A stretch of 64,000 nt of DNA from Treponema vincentii F0403 (GCF_000412995.1 NZ_KE332514.1:102268-166267); one strand, 5' to 3'. Shown: positions 1 to 9,472, counted from the stretch's first letter. Notes: generated by a model not told the origin, from the letters alone. Numbers and translations are program-made.

Positions 1-183
1 ATAACCATGCGGGATAGTACCGAATGGGTCGAACTGGTGGCTTCCGGTTGGAATACACTTGCCGGTGCGGATCCCGAAAAGATTGTATCCGCTATTCGGA
101 ATATGCACGTTCCGAAGGACTACCCTAACCTTTATGGAGACGGGCATACAGCAGAAAAGATTATAGAGGTTTTACGCGGATAA
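1..183 (+). CDS. wecB: UDP-N-acetylglucosamine 2-epimerase, C-terminal end only
   Basis: Reading frame 1 is open from the first base to a TAA at 181-183 and encodes about 60 residues. The stretch MRDSTEWVELVASGWNTLAG matches the C-terminal part of non-hydrolysing UDP-GlcNAc 2-epimerases, where a conserved MRxxTEWPE segment lines the nucleotide-sugar pocket. The enzyme interconverts UDP-GlcNAc and UDP-ManNAc in the cytoplasm. The next gene, 47 bp downstream, is a UDP-amino-sugar dehydrogenase, the usual partner for making UDP-ManNAcA or related uronic acids. The start lies outside the window. Identification rests on one motif and on context. Confidence 0.8.
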   Translation: MTMRDSTEWVELVASGWNTLAGADPEKIVSAIRNMHVPKDYPNLYGDGHTAEKIIEVLRG

Positions 184-230
184 TAGTTGCGGGTAGAACC
201 AGAATACGGTGTATATAGGAGGTTTATATT

Positions 231-1553
231 ATGTCAAATTTTGAAACAATCATAAAAAAAATTGAAAGTAATACCGAAGTCGTTGGTATTATCGGTTTAG
301 GCTATGTGGGGTTGCCGCTTGCCGTGTCTTTTGCAAAAAAAGATGTGCAAGTATTAGGCTTTGAAAAGAGTGTAAAGAAAGCCGATGCAGTAAATGCCGG
401 AAGCAACTATATCGGCGATATAAAAGATGAAGATTTGATTCGTGTTGTAAAGGAAACAAAAAAACTTTCCACAACAACAGATTTTTCCCGTATTAAAGAA
501 TGCGATGCTATTATTATCTGCGTCCCGACGCCGTTAGATCACTTTAAAAAACCCGATATGAAGTTTATTGAACAGTCCTGTATTGATATAGGAAAGAATA
601 TGAAAGCAGGTACCTTTGTTTCGCTTGAAAGTACCACATATCCTACGACGACCGAAGACTTTATGAAGCCGATTATCGAAAGAGAATCCGGCTTGCAAGA
701 AGGAAAAGATTTTTGGCTTTGCTTTAGCCCCGAACGGGTTGATCCGGGAAATAAAGATTATAAAACGGATAATACGCCGAAAGTGGTTGGGGCTTTGGGC
801 GAAGATGCTCAAAAGATAGCTATTGATCTCTATAGCAAAGCAATTCAGCACCTTTATCCTGTATCAAGTCCCCGCGTAGCGGAGATGGTTAAAATACTGG
901 AAAATACCTATCGGCTTATCAATATTTCGCTTATAAATGAACTTGCACTGTTAGCCGGTAAGATGGATATCAATATTTGGGAAGTCATAGATGCTGCAAA
1001 ATCAAAACCCTACGGCTTTCAAGCATTTTATCCTGGTCCCGGTATCGGTGGTCACTGCATTCCGCTTGATCCGTTCTATCTTGAACATATTGCAAAAGGT
1101 TTTAACTTCGATTTAACGATGATAAACACAGCCGGAAATATCAATAATCAGATGCCTCATAAGATGATGAATAAAATTATGTATGCCTTAAATCGTAAGC
1201 AAAAAGCAATGAATGGGGCAACAATTTTATTTCTTGGAGTTGCATATAAGCCTGATATTGACGATCCGCGTGAAAGCCCTGCCTTACTTGTTATGGAAGA
1301 ATGTGCTAAGAAGAGAGCTAATGTCCTCTATTACGATCCGTATATTTCTGAGTGTGTTGATGATCATGGAAAAAAATGGATTGGCATAGATTTAACCGAT
1401 GATCTTTTAGTTAAGGCTGATTGCGTAGTGTTTACAACTAATCATTCATGTTTTGATATTGGTCATATTGTAGAAAAATCATCTTTGGTTGTTGATTTGC
1501 GCAATGCGGTAAAAACTGTGCATATTGAAGATGGAAAGGTGTTTAAACTATAG
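231..1553 (+). CDS. UDP-N-acetyl-hexosamine 6-dehydrogenase (WbpA/WecC family)
   Basis: A 440-residue nucleotide-sugar dehydrogenase that oxidises the C6 hydroxyl of a UDP-N-acetylhexosamine to a carboxylate using two NAD+. The N-terminal Rossmann motif GLGYVG is at residues 22-27. The catalytic cysteine lies in GGHCIPLDP at about residue 276, and the helix with ENTYRLINISLINE around 225 is typical of the central domain. The length is normal. An AGGAGG ribosome site lies about 8 bp before the ATG. It follows the epimerase and opens the glycosyltransferase block, so the product is probably a uronic acid donor for the surface glycan. Whether the substrate is UDP-GlcNAc or UDP-ManNAc cannot be decided from sequence alone. 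Confidence 0.9.
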   Translation: MSNFETIIKKIESNTEVVGIIGLGYVGLPLAVSFAKKDVQVLGFEKSVKKADAVNAGSNYIGDIKDEDLIRVVKETKKLSTTTDFSRIKECDAIIICVPTPLDHFKKPDMKFIEQSCIDIGKNMKAGTFVSLESTTYPTTTEDFMKPIIERESGLQEGKDFWLCFSPERVDPGNKDYKTDNTPKVVGALGEDAQKIAIDLYSKAIQHLYPVSSPRVAEMVKILENTYRLINISLINELALLAGKMDINIWEVIDAAKSKPYGFQAFYPGPGIGGHCIPLDPFYLEHIAKGFNFDLTMINTAGNINNQMPHKMMNKIMYALNRKQKAMNGATILFLGVAYKPDIDDPRESPALLVMEECAKKRANVLYYDPYISECVDDHGKKWIGIDLTDDLLVKADCVVFTTNHSCFDIGHIVEKSSLVVDLRNAVKTVHIEDGKVFKL

Positions 1554-2861
1554 ATGAGGAATGCTGGTACGAAACCTGTAATGGTTATTGTTTCTACGCT
1601 TTTTTTTAATAGAATCGGAAATCAATCCTTATTGGAGACGGTAAAGCAATATAGTAGAAAATATCATATTGTGTTTATCACATCCGCTTCAAAGCGTGAG
1701 AATTATTATATGGATATGAAAAAAGCGTTGACTATCTTTGGTACCGATATAACTTTTTTTCATGTTTATCAGACTCTCCCTGTTGTAATTAAATTTTTGC
1801 TAGGGATATTTCTAAAAAAACGCAAGGAAAGTAATCCTGTTTCTGTTTCAGGAGAATTTACGAATACAACCTATGGTAAATTGAATATACTGTCTGCAAA
1901 AGTCGCAGCTGTGTTTTTATATCGAAAATTGCTTTATGTAATTAAAAGATATAATCCTTCAATTGTTTGCGCTTATGAGGTTTTTGCAGTACGTCCTGTG
2001 CTGAAAGCGAGAAAGAAATACGCGAATAAACATATTAAGTATTTGGCAAAATTTCAAGGTACCGTGTTAGGTTTTGATTATCAAAAAATTAATGATCCTG
2101 CTATTTATAAGCGTTATAGCTTTGATATTGAAGCTTTCAGATTATGTAATCAGTTTGATGTGTGTGCGATTACTAATGATGGAACAAACGGTGATAAAGT
2201 CTTATCTTGCTTTGGTGTCAATAGTGATAAGATACTGTATGAGCCAAATGGTATTTCGCAATATATTAAAGATATTAAACAGAGTATCCGCATCGATAAT
2301 ACATTTGATGATATCAAAACAATCAATCTGTTTACACTCTCACGTCTTATTGGCTGGAAACGAATATATTTATCGATCGAGATAATGCACAGATTAGTTA
2401 ATATTTTCAATTGTCACCGTTATGCTTTGCATGTTTATGGTCATGGTTCCGATTCTGAAATTAAAGTTCTAGAAGACTTGATAAAAAAATACAAATTATC
2501 CCCCTGTGTACATCTTTATGGTGCTGTTGAGCATGATGATTTGATTGATGTATATAATCAAAATCATGTTATGTTGTCGCTCTATAAATATACAAATGTT
2601 ACAAATCCTATATTTGAAGCATTATATCTTAACAAACCTGTAATAACGTTACATGATAACAGCCTTGATAGTATTTTGAAAAAAATTGATACCGATCGAG
2701 TATTCTTGTTTGATGATACTACTGATGATGGTATTATTGATGTAATATCCACTTTTCTAAATACTCATCATTTCCAATTTCTCAAAAAAAACAATCATGT
2801 TGTACATGTTTTTGATTGGGAGACAAGAATTAATAATGAATTTAAGTTGTTGAACGGTTAA
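1554..2861 (+). CDS. glycosyltransferase, GT4-like (GT-B fold)
   Basis: A 435-residue protein whose C-terminal half has the GT4 pattern. A donor-binding domain starts near 260 with LSRLIGWKR and continues as YGHGSDSEIKVLEDL and VHLYGAVEHDDLIDVYN. The PIFEALYLNKPVIT segment near residue 350-364 corresponds to the E-x7-E nucleotide-sugar site, although the second acidic residue is not obvious. The ATG directly abuts the TAG of the dehydrogenase, so translation is likely coupled. The gene is visibly more AT-rich than flanking housekeeping genes, as is common for acquired glycan genes. It probably adds one sugar to a lipid-linked repeat unit. The sugar is unknown. Confidence 0.8.
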   Translation: MRNAGTKPVMVIVSTLFFNRIGNQSLLETVKQYSRKYHIVFITSASKRENYYMDMKKALTIFGTDITFFHVYQTLPVVIKFLLGIFLKKRKESNPVSVSGEFTNTTYGKLNILSAKVAAVFLYRKLLYVIKRYNPSIVCAYEVFAVRPVLKARKKYANKHIKYLAKFQGTVLGFDYQKINDPAIYKRYSFDIEAFRLCNQFDVCAITNDGTNGDKVLSCFGVNSDKILYEPNGISQYIKDIKQSIRIDNTFDDIKTINLFTLSRLIGWKRIYLSIEIMHRLVNIFNCHRYALHVYGHGSDSEIKVLEDLIKKYKLSPCVHLYGAVEHDDLIDVYNQNHVMLSLYKYTNVTNPIFEALYLNKPVITLHDNSLDSILKKIDTDRVFLFDDTTDDGIIDVISTFLNTHHFQFLKKNNHVVHVFDWETRINNEFKLLNG

Positions 2862-2865
2862 TATA

Positions 2866-3891
2866 ATGTTTTATGTATTTTTTTTAGTGGAAATGATACT
2901 TCTTTTTTTATTTTCACGTTTAGATAAGAAAATATTAAAAATATCTGTATTATTGTTGATTTTATTATTGGTTATGATTTCAGGATTTCGATATGGAATA
3001 GGGACTGATTATTACACATACGAATATATATATAATAACATTGCTGAATCTTCGTATGTAGAACCGGGCTATAGATATGTAAATATTGCATTGAAATATC
3101 TGGGCTGTTCTTATGCGACAAGCGTTTTATTTTTTGCTTTTGTTACTAATGTGCTATTAATATATTTTATAAAGCAATATTCGATCGATTTTGTGTTTTC
3201 AATTGTTTTGTATGTTTTATTTAACTATTATTTTATATCATTCAATGCTGTTCGTCAAATGGTTGCAATTGCAATTTTCCTTGCCGGTATTCAGTTCGTA
3301 TTTAAAAAACAATATTTACGCTTTCTGTTAATTACTGCTTGTGCAGCACTTTTTCATTATAGTACTTTTATTGGTGTATTGTATCTACTGTGTAGAATAA
3401 ATAAAAAAAATATATACATGATAATATGGCTTTTTTCAATTCCTTTTATTGTTTTGCCGATTCAGAATGTTATTATAAAATTCATGCCAGCATCGTTTCC
3501 TTATGCTGTGTATTTTACATCTTCTTTTTTTACTGAAACATCTAATGCTGCTGTTTTAAAGCTTGTTGTCCCTAATCTATTCGTAGGATTAGCCTTTTAC
3601 TTTAGATCGGGGTTTAATAAAAAGATGGAAATATTTTGGTTGAATCTATTTATTTTTTCTACTGCATTTGCTAATCTTGCTCATGGTGTTAATGTGTTAA
3701 TAAGATTGAATTATGTTTTCCAAATTAGTGAAATAATATTTTATCCTTTGTTTATTTCTAAAATTCAAAAATTCCAAAGGCCGGTTGTGTCATGGCTGAT
3801 GTTGGGGTATTTCATTGTGTTTTATATTTTTACTGTTATAATACAAGGAGCTCAGGGTGTGGTTCCTTATCAGTCAATTTTTTTCGCATGA
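2866..3891 (+). CDS. EpsG-family/Wzy-like polysaccharide polymerase
   Basis: A 341-residue, very hydrophobic protein with about ten membrane segments. The loop after the second segment carries RYGIGTDYYTYEYIY (residues 42-56), which fits the R-x-G-x-D-Y signature of the EpsG family, a relative of Wzy O-antigen polymerases. FNAVRQMVA near residue 130 and FHYSTFIG near 165 are also family-like. It would join undecaprenyl-linked repeat units on the periplasmic side of the inner membrane. It starts 4 bp after the preceding glycosyltransferase. No Wzx flippase is seen in the window, so that part of the pathway must lie upstream or elsewhere. Base composition is strongly AT-rich. Confidence 0.78.
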   Translation: MFYVFFLVEMILLFLFSRLDKKILKISVLLLILLLVMISGFRYGIGTDYYTYEYIYNNIAESSYVEPGYRYVNIALKYLGCSYATSVLFFAFVTNVLLIYFIKQYSIDFVFSIVLYVLFNYYFISFNAVRQMVAIAIFLAGIQFVFKKQYLRFLLITACAALFHYSTFIGVLYLLCRINKKNIYMIIWLFSIPFIVLPIQNVIIKFMPASFPYAVYFTSSFFTETSNAAVLKLVVPNLFVGLAFYFRSGFNKKMEIFWLNLFIFSTAFANLAHGVNVLIRLNYVFQISEIIFYPLFISKIQKFQRPVVSWLMLGYFIVFYIFTVIIQGAQGVVPYQSIFFA

Positions 3892-3900
3892 GGTGCTATT

Positions 3901-4878
3901 TTGCAGACATGCAATGTTTTATTGTCAATTGTGATTCCAGCATATAATGCAGGACTTTTCCTAGCTGGGACACTCGATATGCTGGTTAGTCAAGGATTGG
4001 AAAATTGTGAAGTTATTATAATCAATGACGGTTCAACTGATAATACTGAAATGATTTGTAAGGCATTTTCGAATAAACATTCACAGATTTCTTATATAAG
4101 TCAAAATAACCATGGTGTCTCTGCTGCTCGAAATAGGGGAATGGAATTAGCTAAAGGAAAATATGTTTATTTTTTCGATTCTGATGATTCTTTATCAGCC
4201 GGTACATTAGATTTTTTCCGTTCCGTGCTTGCACGTAATCTGTCGATACAAATGTTTGGTTTCGGTTATGAAATGCGGAGAAATGGCGGTTTGATAAAAA
4301 AATATATTTCATCTAAATTTGATAACCAGATGTTGAAGTCTCATATATTACAGGAAAGTTTTTTTTCAAAAAAATTTTCCTGTAATATATGCAGTTGCAT
4401 ATATGACAGGTCTTTTCTTAAAAATCATGCGATTGCTTTTACTCAGGGTGTTAAAATTGGCGAGGATGTAGAATTTATTATAAAAGCGCTTAATGAGGTC
4501 GACGCATTATATTATTCGGAAAGGGTATGTTTTATATATCAATTACGGGATGATTCTGCTATGCAGGGATATAAAATTTATACTCTGGAGCGCATGAAAT
4601 CTTTTGAACTTATTCGTGATGCGGTTCTGTCACTAAATATTCCTGATAGTCGCATGGAACCGCGATTAAATTTTTTTATTGCAAATCTATATGTTTCAAA
4701 TCTCCTCGCATATTTATTTAGTGCTGGAAATAAAAGCAAGCAAATAGAAGCTCTCTTCATTCTAAATAAAAAGTATGTTTATAAGTGTATGAAAGGAAAA
4801 GTAATAAATTTAATGGCTATTTATCTTATCCGCTATATTCCATTAAGATTTTTGTTTAAAATTTTTAAAAATTATTAA
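3901..4878 (+). CDS. family 2 glycosyltransferase
   Basis: A 325-residue GT-A fold enzyme. The N-terminus reads VIPAYNAG (11-18), then NDGSTD (42-47), then SAARNRG near 75-80 and the metal-binding DSDD at 93-96, all diagnostic of GT2. The start is a TTG, 9 bp after the previous stop, with GAGGTG overlapping that stop as ribosome site. No better ATG exists before the conserved N-terminus. The C-terminal tail has hydrophobic helices that may sit on the membrane. It probably transfers a hexose during assembly of the lipid-linked repeat unit. Donor and acceptor are unknown. Confidence 0.85.
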   Translation: MQTCNVLLSIVIPAYNAGLFLAGTLDMLVSQGLENCEVIIINDGSTDNTEMICKAFSNKHSQISYISQNNHGVSAARNRGMELAKGKYVYFFDSDDSLSAGTLDFFRSVLARNLSIQMFGFGYEMRRNGGLIKKYISSKFDNQMLKSHILQESFFSKKFSCNICSCIYDRSFLKNHAIAFTQGVKIGEDVEFIIKALNEVDALYYSERVCFIYQLRDDSAMQGYKIYTLERMKSFELIRDAVLSLNIPDSRMEPRLNFFIANLYVSNLLAYLFSAGNKSKQIEALFILNKKYVYKCMKGKVINLMAIYLIRYIPLRFLFKIFKNY

Positions 4879-4902
4879 TATTTTTAGTAGGATTATTAGA
4901 GT

Positions 4903-5727
4903 ATGACCTTATCCGTGTTAATGTCTGTTTATTATAAAGAGAACCCAAAGTATCTTGATGAATGTTTAAAAAGTCTATTTGACCAAACTAGGTCTGCCGA
5001 TGAAATTGTATGTGTGAAGGATGGTCTTCTTACTTCTGAGTTGGATATTGTTTTGGGAAAATGGAAAGAGCTATTACCATTAAAAATTGTCGGATATGAG
5101 CAGAATAAAGGCTTAGCGCATGCTCTTAATTTTGGGATACAATATTGTACAGGTGAATTAATTGCAAGAATAGATACTGATGATATAGCTGATGATAAAA
5201 GATTTGAAGCACAGCTTGAGTTTTTTGTAAATAATCCTGCAACCGTTATTCTTGGAACAGGTATTACTGAAGTGTATTGTAAGTGGAACGGTGGATATTT
5301 TAAACGTGATCGTATATATCCAGATAGGATATTAAAAGATTCTACTTTATTGTATAGGGGAACTCCGCTTGGACATCCTACTGTTATGGTTAAAAAAAAT
5401 TTATTAAACCAATATCGATATAATGAAATGGTTGGTGCTAATGAAGATATCGATTTATGGTTTCGGATTTTAATGGATGGATATGAAATCCGTAATTTGC
5501 AAGAATGCTTTTATTTTCAAAGGCTAGATGACAATTCATTTAAGCGGCGCAGTTATCAGAAAGCTATTAATGAATATAAGATATATACACAGATGCTTTA
5601 TAAAATACATGGTTTTTCGTTCCGTTTGATTTTTCCATTGCTGCGCTTTCTGTCCCGCTTGATGCCATCACGAATAAATAAAATGCTATATATTTCTAGA
5701 ATTAGAAATGTTTTATTTTCTAAATAG
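4903..5727 (+). CDS. family 2 glycosyltransferase (short)
   Basis: A 274-residue GT2 protein that begins SVLMSVYYKENPKYLDECL, typical of amylovoran/WaaE-like GT2 enzymes. The metal-binding DTDD is at residues 91-94, and NEDIDLWFR near 185 is the acidic motif that in many GT2 enzymes supplies the catalytic base. It lies 24 bp downstream of the other GT2 gene, in the same operon and with the same AT-rich composition. It is likely a cytoplasmic or membrane-associated transferase for the same glycan. Specificity is not predictable. Confidence 0.85.
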   Translation: MTLSVLMSVYYKENPKYLDECLKSLFDQTRSADEIVCVKDGLLTSELDIVLGKWKELLPLKIVGYEQNKGLAHALNFGIQYCTGELIARIDTDDIADDKRFEAQLEFFVNNPATVILGTGITEVYCKWNGGYFKRDRIYPDRILKDSTLLYRGTPLGHPTVMVKKNLLNQYRYNEMVGANEDIDLWFRILMDGYEIRNLQECFYFQRLDDNSFKRRSYQKAINEYKIYTQMLYKIHGFSFRLIFPLLRFLSRLMPSRINKMLYISRIRNVLFSK

Positions 5728-5754
5728 ATACTAATGCTATTTAGTGAGGAGAAA

Positions 5755-6777
5755 ATGTATATTGTGGATGATATAAAGACCGAATCCGAAGAAATATCTT
5801 TGCTGGATTTAGCCGCGGTATTGTGGCGGTGGAAACAGCTCATTATCGGCGTCACTGTTTTGCTCTCTATAGCGGTATTTGTCTATACTTTTATAGGTAA
5901 AAAAATGGATCCGGAAAAATCTTTTATGCCGGATGTATATACCAGTACTGCATTTATGCGGATACAGAGTGGAAATAGCTCTGGCAGCGGTGCTTTATCA
6001 TCTCTTCTGCAGCAAAGCGGTTTAGGCGGCTTGACAGGGGGGATCGGTGCCGGAGGAAATACGACACAACAGTTAGCGTTTTATATTGCCGATAGCAACT
6101 CTTTTCTTGACACTATTGCTGATGAATTGCATATTTCCGAAAAATATAAGATTAAGAAATTCATCAAAACTGAGAGCCGGAAGATCGTAAAGGGGCTAAT
6201 AAAAGCAAAGATGGATGAAAAAAGCGGAGTCTTTTCATTAGCCGCTACGCATGTTGATCCTGTATTTGCTCAAAAAGCTGCATTACTTGCGGTTGACTAT
6301 TATGAAAAACGTTTTGCAGAGCTTGGGCTTGATACAAAAGTTCAGGAAAAGCAAAATTTAGAAAAGAGTTTGGAACAATCGTTTAATGAGATAAAACGGT
6401 TGGAACAAGAAGCCGGAGATTTGGAAAATAAAATAGCTCAATCAGGCGGAATAAAAGGCGCTGCACTTGCGATGGAGCAAATCAAACGTGAAATTAGCGT
6501 TCAAGAAAGGGTATATGGACAATTAAAGGCGCAATATGAACTATTAAAAGTAGAAATAGCAAGCGAAACTCCTGTGTTTCAAATACTTGATATGCCGGAA
6601 ATACCCGAAAAAAAATCGGGACCTTCACGGGCAAAAATATGCATTATTGCTTTTGGGGCAGGATTGTTTTTTTCCATCTTCCTTGCATTTCTTTTAAATG
6701 CGCTGCAGGAAATATGGAAAGATCCGGTATTCCGTGCAAAGTTGTTACGGAAAAGAGAAGTGCAACATGAAGCATAA
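5755..6777 (+). CDS. Wzz-family polysaccharide chain-length/co-polymerase protein
   Basis: A 340-residue inner-membrane protein with two membrane helices, one near residues 28-48 and one near 295-317. Between them lies a periplasmic domain with a long coiled coil (about 190-260). A proline-containing segment precedes the second helix. This is the Wzz/PCP layout; no tyrosine-kinase domain is fused. An in-frame ATG at 5734 exists, but GAGGAG at 5746-5751 places the start at 5755. The glycine- and serine-rich stretch near residues 75-105 is a low-complexity loop. The end overlaps the next gene by 11 bp, so polymerisation control and export genes are translationally coupled. Confidence 0.8.
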   Translation: MYIVDDIKTESEEISLLDLAAVLWRWKQLIIGVTVLLSIAVFVYTFIGKKMDPEKSFMPDVYTSTAFMRIQSGNSSGSGALSSLLQQSGLGGLTGGIGAGGNTTQQLAFYIADSNSFLDTIADELHISEKYKIKKFIKTESRKIVKGLIKAKMDEKSGVFSLAATHVDPVFAQKAALLAVDYYEKRFAELGLDTKVQEKQNLEKSLEQSFNEIKRLEQEAGDLENKIAQSGGIKGAALAMEQIKREISVQERVYGQLKAQYELLKVEIASETPVFQILDMPEIPEKKSGPSRAKICIIAFGAGLFFSIFLAFLLNALQEIWKDPVFRAKLLRKREVQHEA

Positions 6778-8317
6778 ACTCATATTCTTGATATGCGTAT
6801 GTTTTGCAGTTCTCTTTCCTTCATTTGCGGCAGAAGAGTCGAGCTCGGAAGCGGAGGCAAAACGGCTTGCTCAGCAAGCTATGTCTAATCCCGATTACCG
6901 TGTTTTGCCGGGCGATATATATCAGTTGGGATATACAGCCGGACAAGCAGCTGTGAGTTATCAGATTGTTGTGGATTCAAGCGGTATTCTCCGTGTGTCA
7001 AATCTGGGGTCGGTGAATACAAATGGCAAAACCTTCCTTGCAGTTAAAAGGCAGGTGGAAGCGCTTGTTTCCCAAAATTATCCTTTAAGTGTTGTGCAAT
7101 TTGTGCTTGCCAGCCCCAGTTCCTTTACAGTAACCGTCAAAGGTGAGGTCGTTAAGACGACGGAGGTGAAAGCTTGGGGGCTTATGCGTGTATCGCAAGC
7201 TGTTGCCGGCTTATTAACCGATTTTGCTTCTAACCGCTATTTGTCCATTACGGGTAGTTCCGGAAAAACGGCCGATTATGATTTATTTAAAGCACTTCGT
7301 GATGGTGATTTACGGCAAGATCCTTATTTATCTCCCGGTGATGTTATTACTATTCCGCGGATTAAACGGCGTATTACTCTTTCCGGTGCGGTTGAGCGTC
7401 CCGGAACGTATGAGTTAGCGGAACAAGAGACTCTTACTGATCTTATTACCATTTACGGCAGCGGATATACCGACGGTGCGGATAGAACACAGGTAAAAAT
7501 TACCCGTACCATGAACAACGAAGACGGAAGTATAAAGTTCGATTCTTTTTTTGTTTCGACCAACGGCCAAGGAGAAAGTATAGAGCCTCTACAACATTTG
7601 GATAAGGTATATGTCGACAACAAGAATATGCTGCGTCCCGTTATTTATCTTGATATCCCGCTTGATGCTGAAACACGAGCCATGCTTTCGGTGGAAACTC
7701 AAAAGATAAACGGTTTAAGAGATACACAAAGAATTTCTTCCGGTACAACTGGGCAAGACGCTTCCGGCAACAGCCAGATTGCTACCACTACTATTCCTAT
7801 CCCTTTTAATGAAGGTGATGATCTTGTTTCGCTTGTGCGTGAAAGATTGACGTTATTTACCAAACCGTGGATCGATACTGCTGGAACGTATATTTTTCGG
7901 CAGGGCAAGCAGATACCGGTCAATTTAAGTCCTCTGTTGTTTGATCAATCTTATCGTGAAGTTATTCTTCTTGAGGCGGATGATCGAATCATTGTTCCGG
8001 AAATTAAGCAAACAGTTACCGTAACCGGTGCTGTTACGAAGCCCGGTGCTTATCCGTATACACCGGGCAGAACGTATGACTATTATATTGCGCTTGCCGG
8101 CGGTTTTGACTATCAGCGGAACAGCGGACGTGCTGTTACAATTACCGATGTATACGGTAAAAAGCTCGCTATAGATGCCGTTATCGGACCAAATACGATT
8201 ATTGCGGCTAAAAGCAACGCATTTATGTATAATTTCAATATCTATGTACCTCTTATTACGGTAACAACAACTGTTGTTACCGCAGTCGTAGCCATTTTAA
8301 CATTTATGTATAAATAA
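6767..8317 (+). CDS. Wza-like polysaccharide export protein with SLBB domains
   Basis: A 516-residue exported protein. The chosen ATG at 6767 follows AAGAGAAG and gives a clear signal peptide (MKHKLIFLICVCFAVLFPSF). An upstream in-frame start at 6698 would bury it. A polysaccharide-export domain begins with DYRVLPGDIYQLGY. SLBB domains follow at RRITLSGAVERPGTYEL and QTVTVTGAVTKPGAYPY. A C-terminal hydrophobic strand or helix ends the protein. No lipobox cysteine is visible, unlike classical Wza. The role would be to conduct the finished polymer through the periplasm and outer membrane, together with the Wzz-like protein just upstream. It is the last gene of the cluster and is followed by a terminator. 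Confidence 0.82.
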   Translation: MKHKLIFLICVCFAVLFPSFAAEESSSEAEAKRLAQQAMSNPDYRVLPGDIYQLGYTAGQAAVSYQIVVDSSGILRVSNLGSVNTNGKTFLAVKRQVEALVSQNYPLSVVQFVLASPSSFTVTVKGEVVKTTEVKAWGLMRVSQAVAGLLTDFASNRYLSITGSSGKTADYDLFKALRDGDLRQDPYLSPGDVITIPRIKRRITLSGAVERPGTYELAEQETLTDLITIYGSGYTDGADRTQVKITRTMNNEDGSIKFDSFFVSTNGQGESIEPLQHLDKVYVDNKNMLRPVIYLDIPLDAETRAMLSVETQKINGLRDTQRISSGTTGQDASGNSQIATTTIPIPFNEGDDLVSLVRERLTLFTKPWIDTAGTYIFRQGKQIPVNLSPLLFDQSYREVILLEADDRIIVPEIKQTVTVTGAVTKPGAYPYTPGRTYDYYIALAGGFDYQRNSGRAVTITDVYGKKLAIDAVIGPNTIIAAKSNAFMYNFNIYVPLITVTTTVVTAVVAILTFMYK

Positions 8318-8321
8318 TTTG

Positions 8322-8361
8322 GAAATCTCTAAAAGCTCCGGGTTTTAGAGATTTCTTATTA
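8322..8361 (+). terminator. terminator of the polysaccharide operon
   Basis: A 13-bp perfect stem (8322-8334 with 8343-8355) closes an 8-base loop and is followed by TTATTATT. It begins 5 bp after the export-gene stop. The stem core TCTCTAAAA/TTTTAGAGA is the same palindrome that recurs in other gaps of this window. It may therefore be a dispersed repeat that also terminates transcription. Confidence 0.7.
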
Positions 8362-8422
8362 TTGATGTTTCTTTTTTCTCCTTCCTCTTTTAAAATCCCT
8401 CAAAATAGTATATGCTTTCCTC

Positions 8423-9043
8423 ATGAGTAATGCAAATAGCGACAGAGACTTTCTTTTTGCGCTTGATTATATATTGAATAAGGCGGATATACGCGAGATT
8501 GAAGCCTTTGCTGCAGCGGTTGAACGGCGGCAAAAGCAGCTTGACGGAGCGATGCACGGCAATATTCCGTTTACACCCGAAGAGGCTGCCAAGAAAATGT
8601 CGGAATCGATCTATGCTTCAATTGATGCGAGTATGGATGGAGTGCGGCATACTTTTCGGAATTATGCAGCCGATCTTTTACAAAAAGAAGCTCCCGAACT
8701 TTCTAAGGAGCAGCTTGCTGAACTTGTCGATTCGTGGATACCCCAGTCAGGCGGTCTGCATGGTAAAAGCCGCCGTGCTTCTTTAGCAAAGAACGGCTCG
8801 GTACAAGGTATACCTGCCGACCTTTTATACGAAATGGTGATACAGTTTGTGTCATATAGTCTGGGCGAGATGCCGGTTGAAACACAGCGAAGCCTTACTG
8901 CAGCAATGCATAATTGGACAGAATCTTATTGGCGGCGTTTCCCTACCGGCATCAAGCGGGAGATAAAAACTTTTTTGAACGGAGAGACAACCTCCGGCGA
9001 ATTTCAAGGTCATGTACGTGAACTGCTCGGGATAGGGGAGTAG
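8423..9043 (+). CDS. conserved hypothetical protein
   Basis: A 206-residue, largely helical, soluble-looking protein without signal peptide or membrane segment. I do not recognise a domain. The N-terminus is acidic and the middle contains PELSKEQLAELVDSWIP, followed by a basic linker (GKSRRASLAKNG). Base composition matches the chromosomal average, and the frame is clean with normal codon use. It stands alone between the polysaccharide terminator and a truncated ATPase gene. The start is not backed by a good ribosome site; the ATG at 8423 is the first available. Confidence 0.6.
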   Translation: MSNANSDRDFLFALDYILNKADIREIEAFAAAVERRQKQLDGAMHGNIPFTPEEAAKKMSESIYASIDASMDGVRHTFRNYAADLLQKEAPELSKEQLAELVDSWIPQSGGLHGKSRRASLAKNGSVQGIPADLLYEMVIQFVSYSLGEMPVETQRSLTAAMHNWTESYWRRFPTGIKREIKTFLNGETTSGEFQGHVRELLGIGE

Positions 9044-9088
9044 GGGACTGTTCACGATTCAATACATTGTTCGAGTGTAGCGGAGATA

Positions 9089-9448
9089 ATGATGAAAAAA
9101 CTGCCGATTGGAATACACACATTCTCAGAAATTATTAAAAATGATTATCTCTACATTGATAAAACAAAAGAGGCGTATGAAATACTGAATACATACAAAT
9201 ATGTGTTTTTATCGCGCCCGCGCCGGTTTGGTAAAAGCCTTTTTTTAACAACGCTGCAAGCGATTTTTGAAGGGAAAAAAGAGTTCTTTAAAGGTTTATA
9301 TATTTACGATAAATATGACTTTGAACCGTATCCTGTTATCCGGATTCATTGGGTCGGTAATTTTACATCGGAATTTAATTTTCAAAGCGAAGTACAATCC
9401 GCGCTAAATCGGAATATTTCGGGCTTCGTCTGTGAAGGGCTGTTTTAA
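9089..9448 (+). pseudogene. truncated AAA-ATPase-like (PF09820-type) protein, N-terminal third only
   Basis: The 119 residues match the N-terminus of the large AAA-ATPase-like family common in host-associated anaerobes. LPIGIHTFSEIIKNDYLYIDKT is the hallmark opening, and the P-loop-like RPRRFGKSLFLTTL follows at about residues 43-56. Intact members run to roughly 500-600 residues, with a DEYD Walker B and a C-terminal PD-(D/E)XK-type domain. Both are absent here. The frame ends in a TAA, and no remnant of the rest is visible before the next small gene. It may be a decayed copy of a multicopy family, or less likely a short functional derivative. Confidence 0.7.
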
Positions 9449-9472
9449 TATTATTACAGAGGAAATGAGAAT

